Assembly (NCBI GenBank): GCA_947454025.1
Contig: CANGIZ010000016.1
Coordinates: 1-36,529, forward strand
Length of the DNA stretch: 36,529 nucleotides
Origin: Bacteroidota bacterium
Lineage (GTDB): Bacteria > Bacteroidota > Bacteroidia > Chitinophagales > Chitinophagaceae
Direction of reading: 5' to 3'
Each line of letters begins with the position of its first letter. The first letter of the stretch is position 1. Below, piece by piece: positions 1-8,720 of the stretch. A model generated the notes under the pieces. That model worked only from the letters and a program-made list of their open reading frames with translations, made no database searches and was not told where the DNA came from. A program made the translations under genes and the position numbers.

Positions 1-10
1 GCATAAATTG

Positions 11-18
11 TATATTTG
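11..18 (+). promoter_or_regulatory. -7 promoter element upstream of fbaA
   Basis: TATATTTG is an exact match to the Bacteroidota -7 consensus TAnnTTTG. It ends 18 bases before the fbaA start codon, which implies a short 5' leader. The -33 element would fall at or beyond the window edge and cannot be judged. Confidence 0.55.
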
Positions 19-36
19 TTACTCAATAATTAAACT

Positions 37-1104
37 ATGAGCAAGTACAGATCAGGTGTTTTATTTGGCAAAGAATTAGAAGCTTTGTACAACGACGCAA
101 AAGCAAACAATTTTGCCATTCCAGCAGTTAATACTACAGGAACAGATACTATTAATGCAGCTATTGAAACAGCCGCTAAATTAAAATCTCCAATTATTAT
201 TCAATTCTCAAATGGTGGTGCGCAATTTATTGCAGGTAAAGGCATGCCAAATGACAATTTACAAGCTAATATTCAAGGTGCCATTGCAGGTGCTTTACAT
301 GTTCACCAAGTAGCTAAATATTATGACGTGCCGGTTGTATTGCATACCGACCATGCTGCTAAAAAATGGTTGCCATGGATCAGCGCATTAATTGACGAAA
401 GCGAAAAATATTTTAAACTTCACGGACAACCTTTGTTTAGTTCACATATGTTGGACTTATCTGAAGAGCCTATTGAAGAAAACATTCAAACATCAGTTGA
501 ATTTTTCAAGCGCATGGCTCCATTAGGAATGGGTATCGAAATTGAATTAGGTGTAACAGGTGGTGAGGAAGATGGCGTTGATAACAGTGGTGTTGAAAAC
601 GATAAATTATACACGCAACCAGAACACGTTGCTTATGCTTATACTGAATTAGGTAAAGTAGGCAACTTGTTTACTGTAGCTGCTGCATTTGGTAATGTAC
701 ACGGAGTATATAGCCCAGGTAATGTTGAATTAAAACCTGAAATTTTACACAATAGTCAATTACATATTGAAAAGACTTTAGGTACTGCTCCAAAACCAGT
801 TTACTTTGTATTCCATGGCGGATCAGGTTCTCCTCAAAATCAAATTAGAGAAGCCATCAGTTACGGTGCAATCAAAATGAATTTGGATACCGACTTACAA
901 TGGGCATTCTGGGAAGGTATTTTAGGATACTACAAAAAGAATGAAGCTTATCTACAAACTCAACTTGGTAATCCAGAAGGAGCTGATAAGCCAAATAAAA
1001 AATACTACGATCCAAGAGTTTGGTTAAGAAAAGGCGAAGAGTCTTTCATTAAAAGATTAGAACAATCTTTTGAAGACTTAAACTGTATCAACAGAAACGC
1101 GTAA
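37..1104 (+). CDS. fbaA: Class II fructose-bisphosphate aldolase
   Basis: This enzyme reversibly cleaves fructose 1,6-bisphosphate to dihydroxyacetone phosphate and glyceraldehyde 3-phosphate in cytosolic glycolysis and gluconeogenesis. At 355 residues it has the length of the E. coli FbaA-like (type A, zinc-dependent) class. Visible motifs are HTDHAAKK at 103-110 (catalytic Asp105 and zinc ligand His106 by analogy with E. coli), the family signature EIELGVTGGEEDG at 168-180, VHGVYSPGN with His222 and FHGGSGS with His260 as further zinc ligands, and the phosphate-binding NLDTD near 282. The ATG follows a -7 promoter element by 18 bases and a strong terminator lies 13 bases after the stop, so it is probably monocistronic. 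Nothing is truncated. Confidence 0.97.
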   Translation: MSKYRSGVLFGKELEALYNDAKANNFAIPAVNTTGTDTINAAIETAAKLKSPIIIQFSNGGAQFIAGKGMPNDNLQANIQGAIAGALHVHQVAKYYDVPVVLHTDHAAKKWLPWISALIDESEKYFKLHGQPLFSSHMLDLSEEPIEENIQTSVEFFKRMAPLGMGIEIELGVTGGEEDGVDNSGVENDKLYTQPEHVAYAYTELGKVGNLFTVAAAFGNVHGVYSPGNVELKPEILHNSQLHIEKTLGTAPKPVYFVFHGGSGSPQNQIREAISYGAIKMNLDTDLQWAFWEGILGYYKKNEAYLQTQLGNPEGADKPNKKYYDPRVWLRKGEESFIKRLEQSFEDLNCINRNA

Positions 1105-1117
1105 ACAAAATTTTAAC

Positions 1118-1159
1118 ACAGCCACCCATTGTAATAGATTGGTGGCTGTTATTTTTTTT
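1118..1159 (+). terminator. Intrinsic terminator of fbaA
   Basis: A perfect 9-bp stem, ACAGCCACC (1118-1126) with GGTGGCTGT (1141-1149), encloses a 14-base loop and is followed by eight T residues (1152-1159). It starts 13 bases after the fbaA stop and isolates fbaA from accD. Confidence 0.85.
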
Positions 1160-1203
1160 ATACATTTATAGTACACAACGATTGCTCACTTAAATGCCCC
1201 TGT

Positions 1204-2121
1204 ATGAGAAATAGAGAAGAAGATATTGAAGTGAATTTGACCGGTGACGAATCTACTAGTAATGAAACTGGTAAACCAAGATGGTTTAAAAGAATTAAAA
1301 GAGGTATTACTACTTCTACTGCCGACAAAAAAGAAACACCCGAAGGTTTATGGACTAAATGTCCTTCCTGTAATCATATTTGTACAAGCTCTGAATTAAA
1401 AGAGCATTTATACATTTGCACGAATTGTAATTATCATCACCGTATTGGAAGTGATGAATATTTTGATTTACTATTTGACAATCAAGAATATGAAGTCCTG
1501 TACGACAATATTGTCAGCAAGGATGCATTAAATTTTACCGACCTTAAAAATTATCAAAAGCGTTTAGACGAAATTCATTCTAAAACAGATTTGAAAGATT
1601 CTATGCGTGTGGGTGTAGGTAAAATGAATGGCGAAGGTTATGTGGTTGCCTGTATGGACTTTGAATTTATTGGAGGTTCATTGGGTAGTGTAATGGGAGA
1701 AAAATTTAGTCGTGCTGTAGATTATTGTATTGCACACAAACTTCCTTTTTTAGTAATTAGCAAAAGTGGTGGTGCCCGCATGATGGAAAGTGCATTTAGC
1801 TTAATGCAACTGGCTAAAACAAGTGGTAAACTATCCCAATTAAGTGATGCAAAGTTACCTTTCATCTCCTTGTTAACCGATCCTACTTTTGGTGGAATTT
1901 CGGCAAGCTTTGGTATGTTGGGCGATATTAATATTGCTGAGCCTGGCGCTTTAATTGGATTTGCAGGGCCAAGAGTTATTAAAGAAACCATTAAAAAGGA
2001 CTTACCTGCAGGTTTCCAAAGAAGTGAATTTTTACTTGAACATGGATTCCTTGATTTCATTGTAGATCGTAAGGAATTAAAGCATAAATTATCCGAAGTA
2101 GCCTTCTTATTCAGAAACTAA
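1204..2121 (+). CDS. accD: Acetyl-CoA carboxylase carboxyltransferase subunit beta
   Basis: AccD pairs with AccA to transfer the carboxyl group from biotin to acetyl-CoA, giving malonyl-CoA, the first committed step of fatty acid synthesis in the cytosol. The N-terminal four-cysteine zinc finger is complete (Cys53, Cys56, Cys72, Cys75). The crotonase-like carboxyltransferase core follows, with KSGGARMMESAF around 188-199, PTFGGISASFGMLGD, and the GFAGPRVI stretch that helps form the oxyanion hole. The core Trp-Phe-Lys-Arg-Ile start common to AccD proteins only begins at residue 27, so there is a polar, acidic N-terminal extension of about 25 residues. No good internal start was found that would remove it. 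The partner accA is not in the window. Confidence 0.96.
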   Translation: MRNREEDIEVNLTGDESTSNETGKPRWFKRIKRGITTSTADKKETPEGLWTKCPSCNHICTSSELKEHLYICTNCNYHHRIGSDEYFDLLFDNQEYEVLYDNIVSKDALNFTDLKNYQKRLDEIHSKTDLKDSMRVGVGKMNGEGYVVACMDFEFIGGSLGSVMGEKFSRAVDYCIAHKLPFLVISKSGGARMMESAFSLMQLAKTSGKLSQLSDAKLPFISLLTDPTFGGISASFGMLGDINIAEPGALIGFAGPRVIKETIKKDLPAGFQRSEFLLEHGFLDFIVDRKELKHKLSEVAFLFRN

Positions 2122-2154
2122 ACATTTGTATTTCTTAACTAGGCATACTTATAC

Positions 2155-2162
2155 TACTTTTG
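2155..2162 (+). promoter_or_regulatory. -7 promoter element upstream of smpB
   Basis: TACTTTTG matches TAnnTTTG exactly and lies 31 bases before the smpB start. The best -33 candidate, TTTG at 2125-2128, leaves a 26-base spacer, wider than the usual 19-23, so the assignment is moderate. Predicted transcription would begin inside or just before the hairpin at 2165-2186. Confidence 0.45.
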
Positions 2163-2164
2163 TT

Positions 2165-2193
2165 GTCCCAGCCGAAAGACTGGGACATTTTTT
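2165..2193 (+). terminator. Terminator-like hairpin ending at the smpB start codon
   Basis: GTCCCAG (2165-2171) pairs perfectly with CTGGGAC (2180-2186) around an 8-base loop containing GAAA. Six T residues (2188-2193) follow and run directly into the ATG of smpB at 2194. It has the form of an intrinsic terminator for accD, yet it also occupies the whole presumed smpB leader. Confidence 0.65.
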
Positions 2194-2658
2194 ATGGCGA
2201 AATCAAAAGCATTACCGGCTAAAGAATTAAACAATAGGCAAGCCTATTTTAATTACAACATAGAAGACAAATATGTTGCAGGCATGGTATTGCTTGGTAC
2301 TGAAGTTAAATCGATACGTGAAGGCAAAGTGAGCTTTAATGATTCCTTCTGTTTTTTTGATCGTGGTGAATTATGGGTACGAAGTTTATACATTAACGCC
2401 TACTCTCATGGTTCGGCCAATAATCATATAGAGGTTCACGATCGAAAACTACTTTTAGAAAAAAGAGAATTAAAAAAGATCGAAGCCAAAGTGAAAGAAA
2501 AAGGATTCACCATTGTTCCCTTGCGTATTTTCTTTAACGAAAAACATTACGCAAAATTAGAAATTGGAATTGGTAAGGGTAAAAAAGAATTTGATAAAAG
2601 AGAAACCATCAAAAATCGGGATGTAGACAAAGAGATAAAACGTTTACTTAAACGATAG
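2194..2658 (+). CDS. smpB: SsrA-binding protein SmpB
   Basis: SmpB binds tmRNA and brings it to stalled ribosomes for trans-translation. The 154-residue length is normal. The diagnostic block NRQAYFNYNIEDKYVAGMVL and the following LGTEVKSIREGKVSFNDSF (about 14-50) form the conserved OB-fold core, and the basic C-terminal tail (KRETIKNRDVDKEIKRLLKR) is the part that enters the decoding site. The ATG at 2194 is the only usable start before the conserved core. It has no Shine-Dalgarno sequence; a hairpin and a T run abut it instead. The stop codon touches the stop codon of the convergent gene with no base between. The tmRNA gene ssrA was not recognised in the window. Confidence 0.96.
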   Translation: MAKSKALPAKELNNRQAYFNYNIEDKYVAGMVLLGTEVKSIREGKVSFNDSFCFFDRGELWVRSLYINAYSHGSANNHIEVHDRKLLLEKRELKKIEAKVKEKGFTIVPLRIFFNEKHYAKLEIGIGKGKKEFDKRETIKNRDVDKEIKRLLKR

Positions 2659-3093
2659 TTATTGATATTTAGTTTTATTTTCTTGTTTATAATTTAATTG
2701 TTCCGCTAAAGCATCTGGATGCGGTTGATGCGTTGTAGCAAAAGCAATACCTAATAGCACTGCGAATATCCCAAAGGACCAAGCTAATTCTTTTCCGATT
2801 AACCAGTAGCCCCAAATTTGATTGATAGCTGCTTTCTCAGGATGACTCAATTCATAAATCACTTCGGTCTGCTGCCCTATTTTACTTGCATACAATTGCT
2901 TGTCTAATTTTAATACATACTGCTTCCCAAATTCATTATATATCGCGACTACTGAATCCCCTTGTGCAACAATCTTAGCTGGGGCAGTCTCACTATCCAC
3001 ATAGTCTGGCACTCTGCTATAAGGCAGGTAAATCAAAAAGCAGACAACAAATAATATTATAGAAGACTTTATCATAAATATGCAAGGGACCAT
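2659..3093 (-). CDS. Small two-helix membrane protein of unknown function, DUF3592-like
   Basis: I do not recognise a characterised function. The 144-residue product has a hydrophobic segment near residues 8-25, an extracytoplasmic-looking middle domain (about 30-100), and a second membrane segment near 103-121, followed by a polar C-terminal tail. The middle part, with YNEFGKQYVLKLDKQ, GQQTEVIYELSHPEKA and a following NQIWGYWL, resembles the DUF3592 pattern of a short beta domain between two helices; this is inference from pattern only. Met1 is ATG at 3093 but Met7 (3075) is an equally plausible start. It lies downstream of smc behind a probable terminator, so it may have its own promoter. 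Confidence 0.75.
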   Translation of the reverse strand: MVPCIFMIKSSIILFVVCFLIYLPYSRVPDYVDSETAPAKIVAQGDSVVAIYNEFGKQYVLKLDKQLYASKIGQQTEVIYELSHPEKAAINQIWGYWLIGKELAWSFGIFAVLLGIAFATTHQPHPDALAEQLNYKQENKTKYQ

Positions 3094-3101
3094 TCTTAAT
3101 T

Positions 3102-3136
3102 AAAAAGAGCCCCTAGTATTGCTACCAAGGACTCTT
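3102..3136 (-). terminator. Probable intrinsic terminator of smc
   Basis: Read on the minus strand, AAGAGTCC (3136-3129) pairs with GGGCTCTT (3112-3105) through one G-U wobble. An inner TAG/CTA pairing extends the hairpin, and a run of five T residues (3106-3102) follows. It lies 23 bases after the smc stop. Confidence 0.6.
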
Positions 3137-3159
3137 AAAGCTACTTTATTAATAAGTGA

Positions 3160-6100
3160 TTAATTACTTAAACTTCTAAAATCGACAGGGACCAATTTAC
3201 TTACGCCAGGCTCTTGCATGGTTACACCGTAAATTACATCCACTGCACTCATGGTTTGCTTATTGTGTGTTACAATAATAAACTGTGAGTTGTCGGAGAA
3301 CTTCTGAATCATTTGTGTGAACTTGCCTACGTTCGCATCATCCAATGGCGCATCCACCTCATCCAGGATACAGAATGGTGCTGGCTTAATTAAGTAAATC
3401 GCAAACAACATCGCTGTCGCAGTTAAAGTACGCTCTCCTCCTGATAACTGTGTAATAGAGGATGGACGCTTACCCTTTGGTTTCGCAACAATCTCTACTG
3501 CAGTTTCTGCTAAATTATCTGGATCCACCAATACCAAGTCACAAGAATCTTCTTCGGTAAATAAAGCCTTGAATACTTTTTGGAAGTTTTCTCTAGCTGT
3601 ATTGTAGGTTGCTAAGAAAGCTTGGTTAGCTGTTGCCTCTACTTCTTGAATGGTTTGTAATAAACTTTCTTTAGCCGTTACTAAGTCGTTCTTTTGTTCT
3701 AAAATGAAATCGTAGCGCTTTTTCATTTCGGTATAGGCTTCAATTGCTGTTGGATTCACTTCACCCATATTCTCTAAACGCTTCTTCATCTTCTCTGCGC
3801 TTACCTGCAATTCTTCCAAAGTCTCTTCCGTTTGACGACCTTTATCCAACACTTCTTCCAACTCTACTTTAAACTCAACACTTAAACGCTCTTTCATTCC
3901 AGATAACTGCAATTTCAAATTGTTTAATTTGTCTTTGATCTCAGTAATCAATTGATCCACTAATTCCTTAGACTTGATTTGCAATCTTACTGCACTCTCT
4001 TTTTCTTGAAGATCGTTACGTAATGTATAATATGCCTGATCGGCTTCGTTTAATTTTAATTCTTCTTCCTCTTTTGTTTTAATCAAGTCTACCAAGGCAG
4101 CTTCAATTTGTGCCAATTGCTCTTTACTTTCTACAATAGCAGTAGAAGCTTCCGTTAATTGCGCTGAATTGCTTTGAATTTGTGCATGTAAATCATTTAA
4201 TTGATTTTCTTTAAACACAACTTCCTGTTGTAATGACTCAATCTTACTTTGTTGTTTTGTCAACTGTAAATTCATTTCATTGAATTCACCAGATGCCAAA
4301 TGATAAGCTTGCTCTGCCGCTTGGTAAGCTAATTCAATAGCTTCCAATTTAGCTTGTGTTTCTTGTAATGAAAGGTTCAAAGCTTCTAATGCAACACGCG
4401 TGTCAGCAATCGCAGCATGCTCTTCCTGTACCTTTGCAGCATATTCAGCTAATTTAGTCACAGCATTGGCTTGAGCCGATTGCAGGTTTTCTAAACGGTT
4501 CTTATTGGCAAAAACTTCGTTAATTAATGTATTGATAGATTGCTCGGTAGAACGAATCTCATTTTCTTTTAATTGTTCGTTGAATACTAATACAGAATTG
4601 TGTTGTTCTTGAATTTGATCTTTTAATACATTCACCACCTTTTCTTGTGCTTGAATGTCTTCCAACAATTTCTCCAAGTTTTTAGCACGTCCAATTTTCT
4701 TTCCTTCAAACAATCCAACGCTACCACCTGTTAAAGTAAATTTACCTTTTACATATTTGCCCGACTTCTCTAAAATCACACCAGAATAGTTTGATTCTAA
4801 AGCAGCTTCGTTTTCAGCAATAAATACATTACCTAACAAATGATTTGCTAATGCAGCGTATTTAGCATCAATTTCAATTACAGATAACGCAGCAATAGTA
4901 TTTGAAGGAGCAGACTCTGCTTTAGCACCACTTAATTGATCTAATAAGAAGAAGTTTGCTTTTCCTTTTTTGTTTTCGTCTAACAAATGAACCGCTTGCA
5001 TACCTTCTTTCAAATCATTCACTACATAGTAGTTCAAGTAAGGCTCTAATACATTTTCAACTGCAGTTCTATATTGCTCTTGTACGTATAAAATATCCGA
5101 TAAAATGGGCGCTTCATGATTCCATCCAGTATTCTTATGCAAGAACTTAACACTCTCAGGATAACCTTCCATGGAGTCTACTAAGCTCTTTAATAAATCA
5201 TACTCATTCTTCTTAGCATCCAATATTCTAGTTTGATCTGCTAATTGAGCTCTTAACACTTCCAATTGAGCTTGTGTTTCAAATATACTCGCCTTTGCTT
5301 TCTCGTGTTGTGCTTGTAATTCAGCTAAATGTGCTTTTCGAGTAGCTAAATCAGCTTCTTTAGTTGCTAATGTTGCAGTTAACTCTTCGATCTGAGCACC
5401 ACGATGCGCTTGTTCCGTTGATAACTGTTCCTGGCTTCTTTGTACGTTTTGAATGGAAGTATCCGATACGGCTACTTTCTTTTCTGCATCAAACTGACTT
5501 CTTTGTATTTGACCATATTGTTGACGTAAGCCATCTAATACCGAACGTTGATCGTCGAACTGAGCTCTTTTGTTTGTTAATTCAGCTTGAGATAATTCAA
5601 CTCTATTTTTAAAATCGTTGTATAATTTTTCTTCATCAATTACTTGCAACTTAGTGTACTCGATAGAATCACCAATTGTTTTTAATTGACCTTCCGCTCT
5701 TTCTAAGAATTCTTGTAAACTTGTCTCTTTGTCGTTCAAATAATTTAAACGTTGCGCAGCTAAATTCTTTTCGTTTTGTTTGTTTCTTAAAACTTCTACC
5801 TTTTCATTAAACTCATGTTGCATGCTTTGTAAGGCTCTCTCCTTTTCAATAAATACAACACGGTCTTGTTCTAAAGCCGCTTCTTCCAGAGCAATTTGAG
5901 CATCTAAATGCGCTTTCTTATCGGTCTCTGTTTCTTGTTGCTCGGTCAATTCCTTATAACTCACATTGAAGCCTTCTAAGCTAGCAATAGCCAACTCAAT
6001 CGCAGTTTCTTGATAATCTTTCTTAATCTCAAAGTACTTCTCTGCTTTCTTAGCTTGGTTCTCTAAAGTTTTTAATTGGTTATTAATTTCAAATAACAAA

Positions 6101-6678
6101 TCTTCAATTCTAGATAAATCCTGCTCAGTCGCATCTAATTTATTCTTCGCTTCCTTTTTTCGTGTTTTGTAAATGGTAATACCTGCGGCTTGCTCTAACA
6201 TACGACGACGGCTATTATCTTTATCCTTGATAATATCGTCCACCATACCTAACTCAATGATTGCATAACTATCGGTACTTACCCCTGTATCCATGAACAA
6301 ATTATGGATGTCTTTTAAACGACATGCAACATCATTCAAACGATATTCACTTTCACCGTTTTTGTAATAACGACGTGTTACTGTAATGGTGCTAAATTCG
6401 GTAGGCAATAAATTTTTTGTATTCTCGAAAGTCAAACTTACTTCCGCCATACTACTTCCATTTCTAGTTTTAGAACCATTGAAAACCAATGAATCTAAAT
6501 TCTCAGATCTTAGTGCTGAAATTTTTGACTCCCCGATCACCCAACGGATACTATCAATGATATTACTCTTACCACAACCGTTTGGTCCAATGATGCCCGT
6601 AATACCTTCGTCAAAACGCACGACGGTTTTGTCAGCAAAACTCTTGAACCCTTTGATTTCTAATGACTTTAGTCTCAC
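3160..6678 (-). CDS. smc: Chromosome segregation ATPase SMC
   Basis: SMC dimers organise and segregate the chromosome, normally with ScpA and ScpB, neither of which is in this window. The 1172-residue length is typical. Order of parts: head half with Walker A GPNGCGKS (31-38), a long heptad coiled coil (about 165-495), the hinge (about 496-660, starting near SMEGYPESVKFL), the returning coiled coil (about 665-1010), and the C-terminal head half with ABC signature LSGGERTLTATA near 1077 and Walker B FCILDEVDAPLDD near 1105. The start codon is GTG at 6678: MRLKSLEIKGFKSFAD is the canonical SMC N-terminus, and the only codons upstream before an in-frame stop are non-start ones. It follows ftsE by 92 bases with no terminator seen, so read-through from purM-ftsE is possible. 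Confidence 0.97.
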   Translation of the reverse strand: MRLKSLEIKGFKSFADKTVVRFDEGITGIIGPNGCGKSNIIDSIRWVIGESKISALRSENLDSLVFNGSKTRNGSSMAEVSLTFENTKNLLPTEFSTITVTRRYYKNGESEYRLNDVACRLKDIHNLFMDTGVSTDSYAIIELGMVDDIIKDKDNSRRRMLEQAAGITIYKTRKKEAKNKLDATEQDLSRIEDLLFEINNQLKTLENQAKKAEKYFEIKKDYQETAIELAIASLEGFNVSYKELTEQQETETDKKAHLDAQIALEEAALEQDRVVFIEKERALQSMQHEFNEKVEVLRNKQNEKNLAAQRLNYLNDKETSLQEFLERAEGQLKTIGDSIEYTKLQVIDEEKLYNDFKNRVELSQAELTNKRAQFDDQRSVLDGLRQQYGQIQRSQFDAEKKVAVSDTSIQNVQRSQEQLSTEQAHRGAQIEELTATLATKEADLATRKAHLAELQAQHEKAKASIFETQAQLEVLRAQLADQTRILDAKKNEYDLLKSLVDSMEGYPESVKFLHKNTGWNHEAPILSDILYVQEQYRTAVENVLEPYLNYYVVNDLKEGMQAVHLLDENKKGKANFFLLDQLSGAKAESAPSNTIAALSVIEIDAKYAALANHLLGNVFIAENEAALESNYSGVILEKSGKYVKGKFTLTGGSVGLFEGKKIGRAKNLEKLLEDIQAQEKVVNVLKDQIQEQHNSVLVFNEQLKENEIRSTEQSINTLINEVFANKNRLENLQSAQANAVTKLAEYAAKVQEEHAAIADTRVALEALNLSLQETQAKLEAIELAYQAAEQAYHLASGEFNEMNLQLTKQQSKIESLQQEVVFKENQLNDLHAQIQSNSAQLTEASTAIVESKEQLAQIEAALVDLIKTKEEEELKLNEADQAYYTLRNDLQEKESAVRLQIKSKELVDQLITEIKDKLNNLKLQLSGMKERLSVEFKVELEEVLDKGRQTEETLEELQVSAEKMKKRLENMGEVNPTAIEAYTEMKKRYDFILEQKNDLVTAKESLLQTIQEVEATANQAFLATYNTARENFQKVFKALFTEEDSCDLVLVDPDNLAETAVEIVAKPKGKRPSSITQLSGGERTLTATAMLFAIYLIKPAPFCILDEVDAPLDDANVGKFTQMIQKFSDNSQFIIVTHNKQTMSAVDVIYGVTMQEPGVSKLVPVDFRSLSN

Positions 6679-6770
6679 TATTATTGCTCTTTAAAATGTC
6701 TGCGAACATAAGAAAAAGACACTAGAAATCAAGCAAAAAAGGGCATTTTATCTTGAATTGTGGGAAAAAA

Positions 6771-7445
6771 TTAAGACTTGCTCACCAATCTTCCGCCTTC
6801 GGTTGTAAGGGTACGGGAGGGGAACTTATTCACCACCATAAAGTCATGGGTAGCCATCACAATAGCGGTACCGTCATCTTTAGCAATTTGGAACAATAAT
6901 TGCATGATTTCATCACTGGTTTCAGGGTCTAAACTACCTGTTGGCTCATCCGCCAAGATCAATTTAGGCGAGTTCAATAAGGCGCGCGCAATGTCCACTC
7001 TTTGTTGCTCACCACCACTCATTTCGAAAGTCATTTTGAACCCCTTATTTTGAAGGCCTACTTTGGCCAAAACATCATTAATTTTTTGTTCAATCAACTT
7101 TTCATCCTCCCAGCCTGTCGCTTTTAAAACAAATCTTAGGTTTTCATGTACATTTCGGTCGGTCAATAACTGAAAATCCTGAAATACCACCCCAAGGTTA
7201 CGACGTAAAAAAGGCAATGTCTTCCAAGTCATGTCTTTCAAGTTAAACCCTACAACATCACCCATCCCTTCGGTCAAGGTTAACTCTCCATATAAAGTCT
7301 TTAACAAACTACTCTTGCCAGTACCTGTTTTTCCCACCAAATACACAAACTCCCCTTTTTCAACCTTAAAATTTACATCTTGTAAAATAAGATTTCCACT
7401 TTGGTAAATATTGGCATTCTCTAAATTGATGACTAATTCTGACAT
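6771..7445 (-). CDS. ftsE: Cell division ATP-binding protein FtsE
   Basis: FtsE is the ATPase of the FtsEX complex, which in the division septum couples ATP hydrolysis to activation of peptidoglycan hydrolases. The 224-residue protein has Walker A GKTGTGKS (38-45), Q-loop FQDFQLL around Gln89, signature MSGGEQQRVDIARALL from 142, and Walker B LILADEPTGSLDP from 162. The FLRRNLGVVFQDFQLLTDR stretch is typical of Bacteroidota FtsE rather than of LolD or other small ABC ATPases, although a generic exporter ATPase cannot be wholly excluded. The membrane partner ftsX is not adjacent. It sits 50 bases after purM on the same strand. Confidence 0.9.
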   Translation of the reverse strand: MSELVINLENANIYQSGNLILQDVNFKVEKGEFVYLVGKTGTGKSSLLKTLYGELTLTEGMGDVVGFNLKDMTWKTLPFLRRNLGVVFQDFQLLTDRNVHENLRFVLKATGWEDEKLIEQKINDVLAKVGLQNKGFKMTFEMSGGEQQRVDIARALLNSPKLILADEPTGSLDPETSDEIMQLLFQIAKDDGTAIVMATHDFMVVNKFPSRTLTTEGGRLVSKS

Positions 7446-7495
7446 GATTGATTGTAATTATTTAGTAATGAGTTAGTTGTTTTGCTTGCTTAAAA

Positions 7496-8674
7496 TTAAT
7501 AGTTGAATGTTTCCGTTCCAAAATCACCTTTCAAAACAAGTTCTTTGGAATCTGCTACTTCAACTCTTCCAATTACTTGAGCATCAATACCTAATGACTT
7601 TGCAATTGAAATTAAAGTTTCAGCCTTTGATGGCTCAGTAAATATTTCTAAACGATGTCCCATGTTAAATACCTGGTACATTTCACGTGCATTGGCACCT
7701 GAGTTGGCTTGTATTAAATCAAATATGGGAGGGATTGGCATAAAGTTGTCTTTTACTATTCGCATATTACCAGGCAAATATTTCATACACTTGGTTTGCC
7801 CGCCTCCACTACAATGAATCATTCCTTTTACGGCATCAAAATGGTCCGTTAATATGGCCTTTACTAAGGGAGCATAGGTACGAGTTGGGCTCAACAATAG
7901 TTTACCCACTGAAATATTACCCAATCCTGGTATATCAATTTGATCGGTCACTTTATTCTTTCCAATATACACCACATTATCTGGCAATTTGGATTCAAAA
8001 GTTTCAGGGTACTTGGTAGCATATTCTTTGCTTAATACATCATGACGCGCGCTAGTTAACCCATTACTTCCTAAACCACTATTGTATTCATTTTCATAAT
8101 TAGCTTTCCCATGACTCGAAAATCCTACAATCACTTGGCCGGGTACAATAAGATCGTTCGTGATTAATTTGGACTTTGGCCATCTTGCTGTCATAGTTCC
8201 ATTCACGGCAATCGTTCTAACTACATCTCCCACATCGGCTGTTTCGCCCCCTAAAAATTCGATATTCACCCCATAGGTTTTAAGGGTATTAAAAAAGTCC
8301 TGAGTTCCATTAATTACCTGACTTAAAATATCTCCTGTAATCACCGATTTGTTTCGGTCAATGGTGGAAGAAAATAAAATTTGATCGTAAATACCCACAC
8401 ATAATAAATCATCTAAATTCATAGCAATGGCATCTTGCGCAATTCCTTTCCATACGCTGGCATCACCCGTTTCTTTCCAATAGATATATGCCAATATACT
8501 CTTGGTACCCGCTCCATCGGCATGCATAATGTTAATATAGTCTGCATGCCCTCCAAGAAAGTCAGCATATAACTTACAAAAGGCATTGGGATACAAGCCT
8601 TGATCTAGATTTTGAATCGCTGCGTGAACTTCTTCTTTTTGAGCGGAAACTCCGCGTTGGGCATACAATGACAT
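7496..8674 (-). CDS. purM: Phosphoribosylformylglycinamidine cyclo-ligase (AIR synthase)
   Basis: PurM closes the imidazole ring in purine synthesis, converting FGAM plus ATP to aminoimidazole ribonucleotide. The 392-residue sequence is of the longer Bacteroidota type; the E. coli enzyme is about 345. Visible family motifs are DGAGTKSILA (53-62), MNLDDLLCVG (85-94) and LGGETADVGDVVRT (141-154), followed by the second AIRS domain with GLGSNGLTSARHDVLS and the glycine-rich HCSGGGQTKCMKY. The ATG is preceded by an exact -7 element (8696-8703 on the minus strand). Likely first gene of a purM-ftsE-smc transcript. Confidence 0.94.
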   Translation of the reverse strand: MSLYAQRGVSAQKEEVHAAIQNLDQGLYPNAFCKLYADFLGGHADYINIMHADGAGTKSILAYIYWKETGDASVWKGIAQDAIAMNLDDLLCVGIYDQILFSSTIDRNKSVITGDILSQVINGTQDFFNTLKTYGVNIEFLGGETADVGDVVRTIAVNGTMTARWPKSKLITNDLIVPGQVIVGFSSHGKANYENEYNSGLGSNGLTSARHDVLSKEYATKYPETFESKLPDNVVYIGKNKVTDQIDIPGLGNISVGKLLLSPTRTYAPLVKAILTDHFDAVKGMIHCSGGGQTKCMKYLPGNMRIVKDNFMPIPPIFDLIQANSGANAREMYQVFNMGHRLEIFTEPSKAETLISIAKSLGIDAQVIGRVEVADSKELVLKGDFGTETFNY

Positions 8675-8695
8675 GAACTAAATAGATTTATGCCA

Positions 8696-8703
8696 CAAAG
8701 GTA
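8696..8703 (-). promoter_or_regulatory. -7 promoter element upstream of purM
   Basis: On the minus strand, TACCTTTG (8703 down to 8696) matches TAnnTTTG. It lies 21 bases before the purM ATG and only 9 bases from the oppositely directed -7 element of ribF. Confidence 0.6.
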
Positions 8704-8712
8704 CAATTGTTT

Positions 8713-8720
8713 TACATTTG
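8713..8720 (+). promoter_or_regulatory. -7 promoter element upstream of ribF
   Basis: TACATTTG matches TAnnTTTG and lies 21 bases before the ribF ATG at 8742. It pairs head to head with the purM promoter, so the two polymerase footprints must overlap. Confidence 0.6.

Noticed and set aside
3160-6678. Tandem repeats within smc
   Set aside because: The recurring Glu/Gln/Ala/Leu/Lys patterns are heptad coiled coil, not direct nucleotide repeats.
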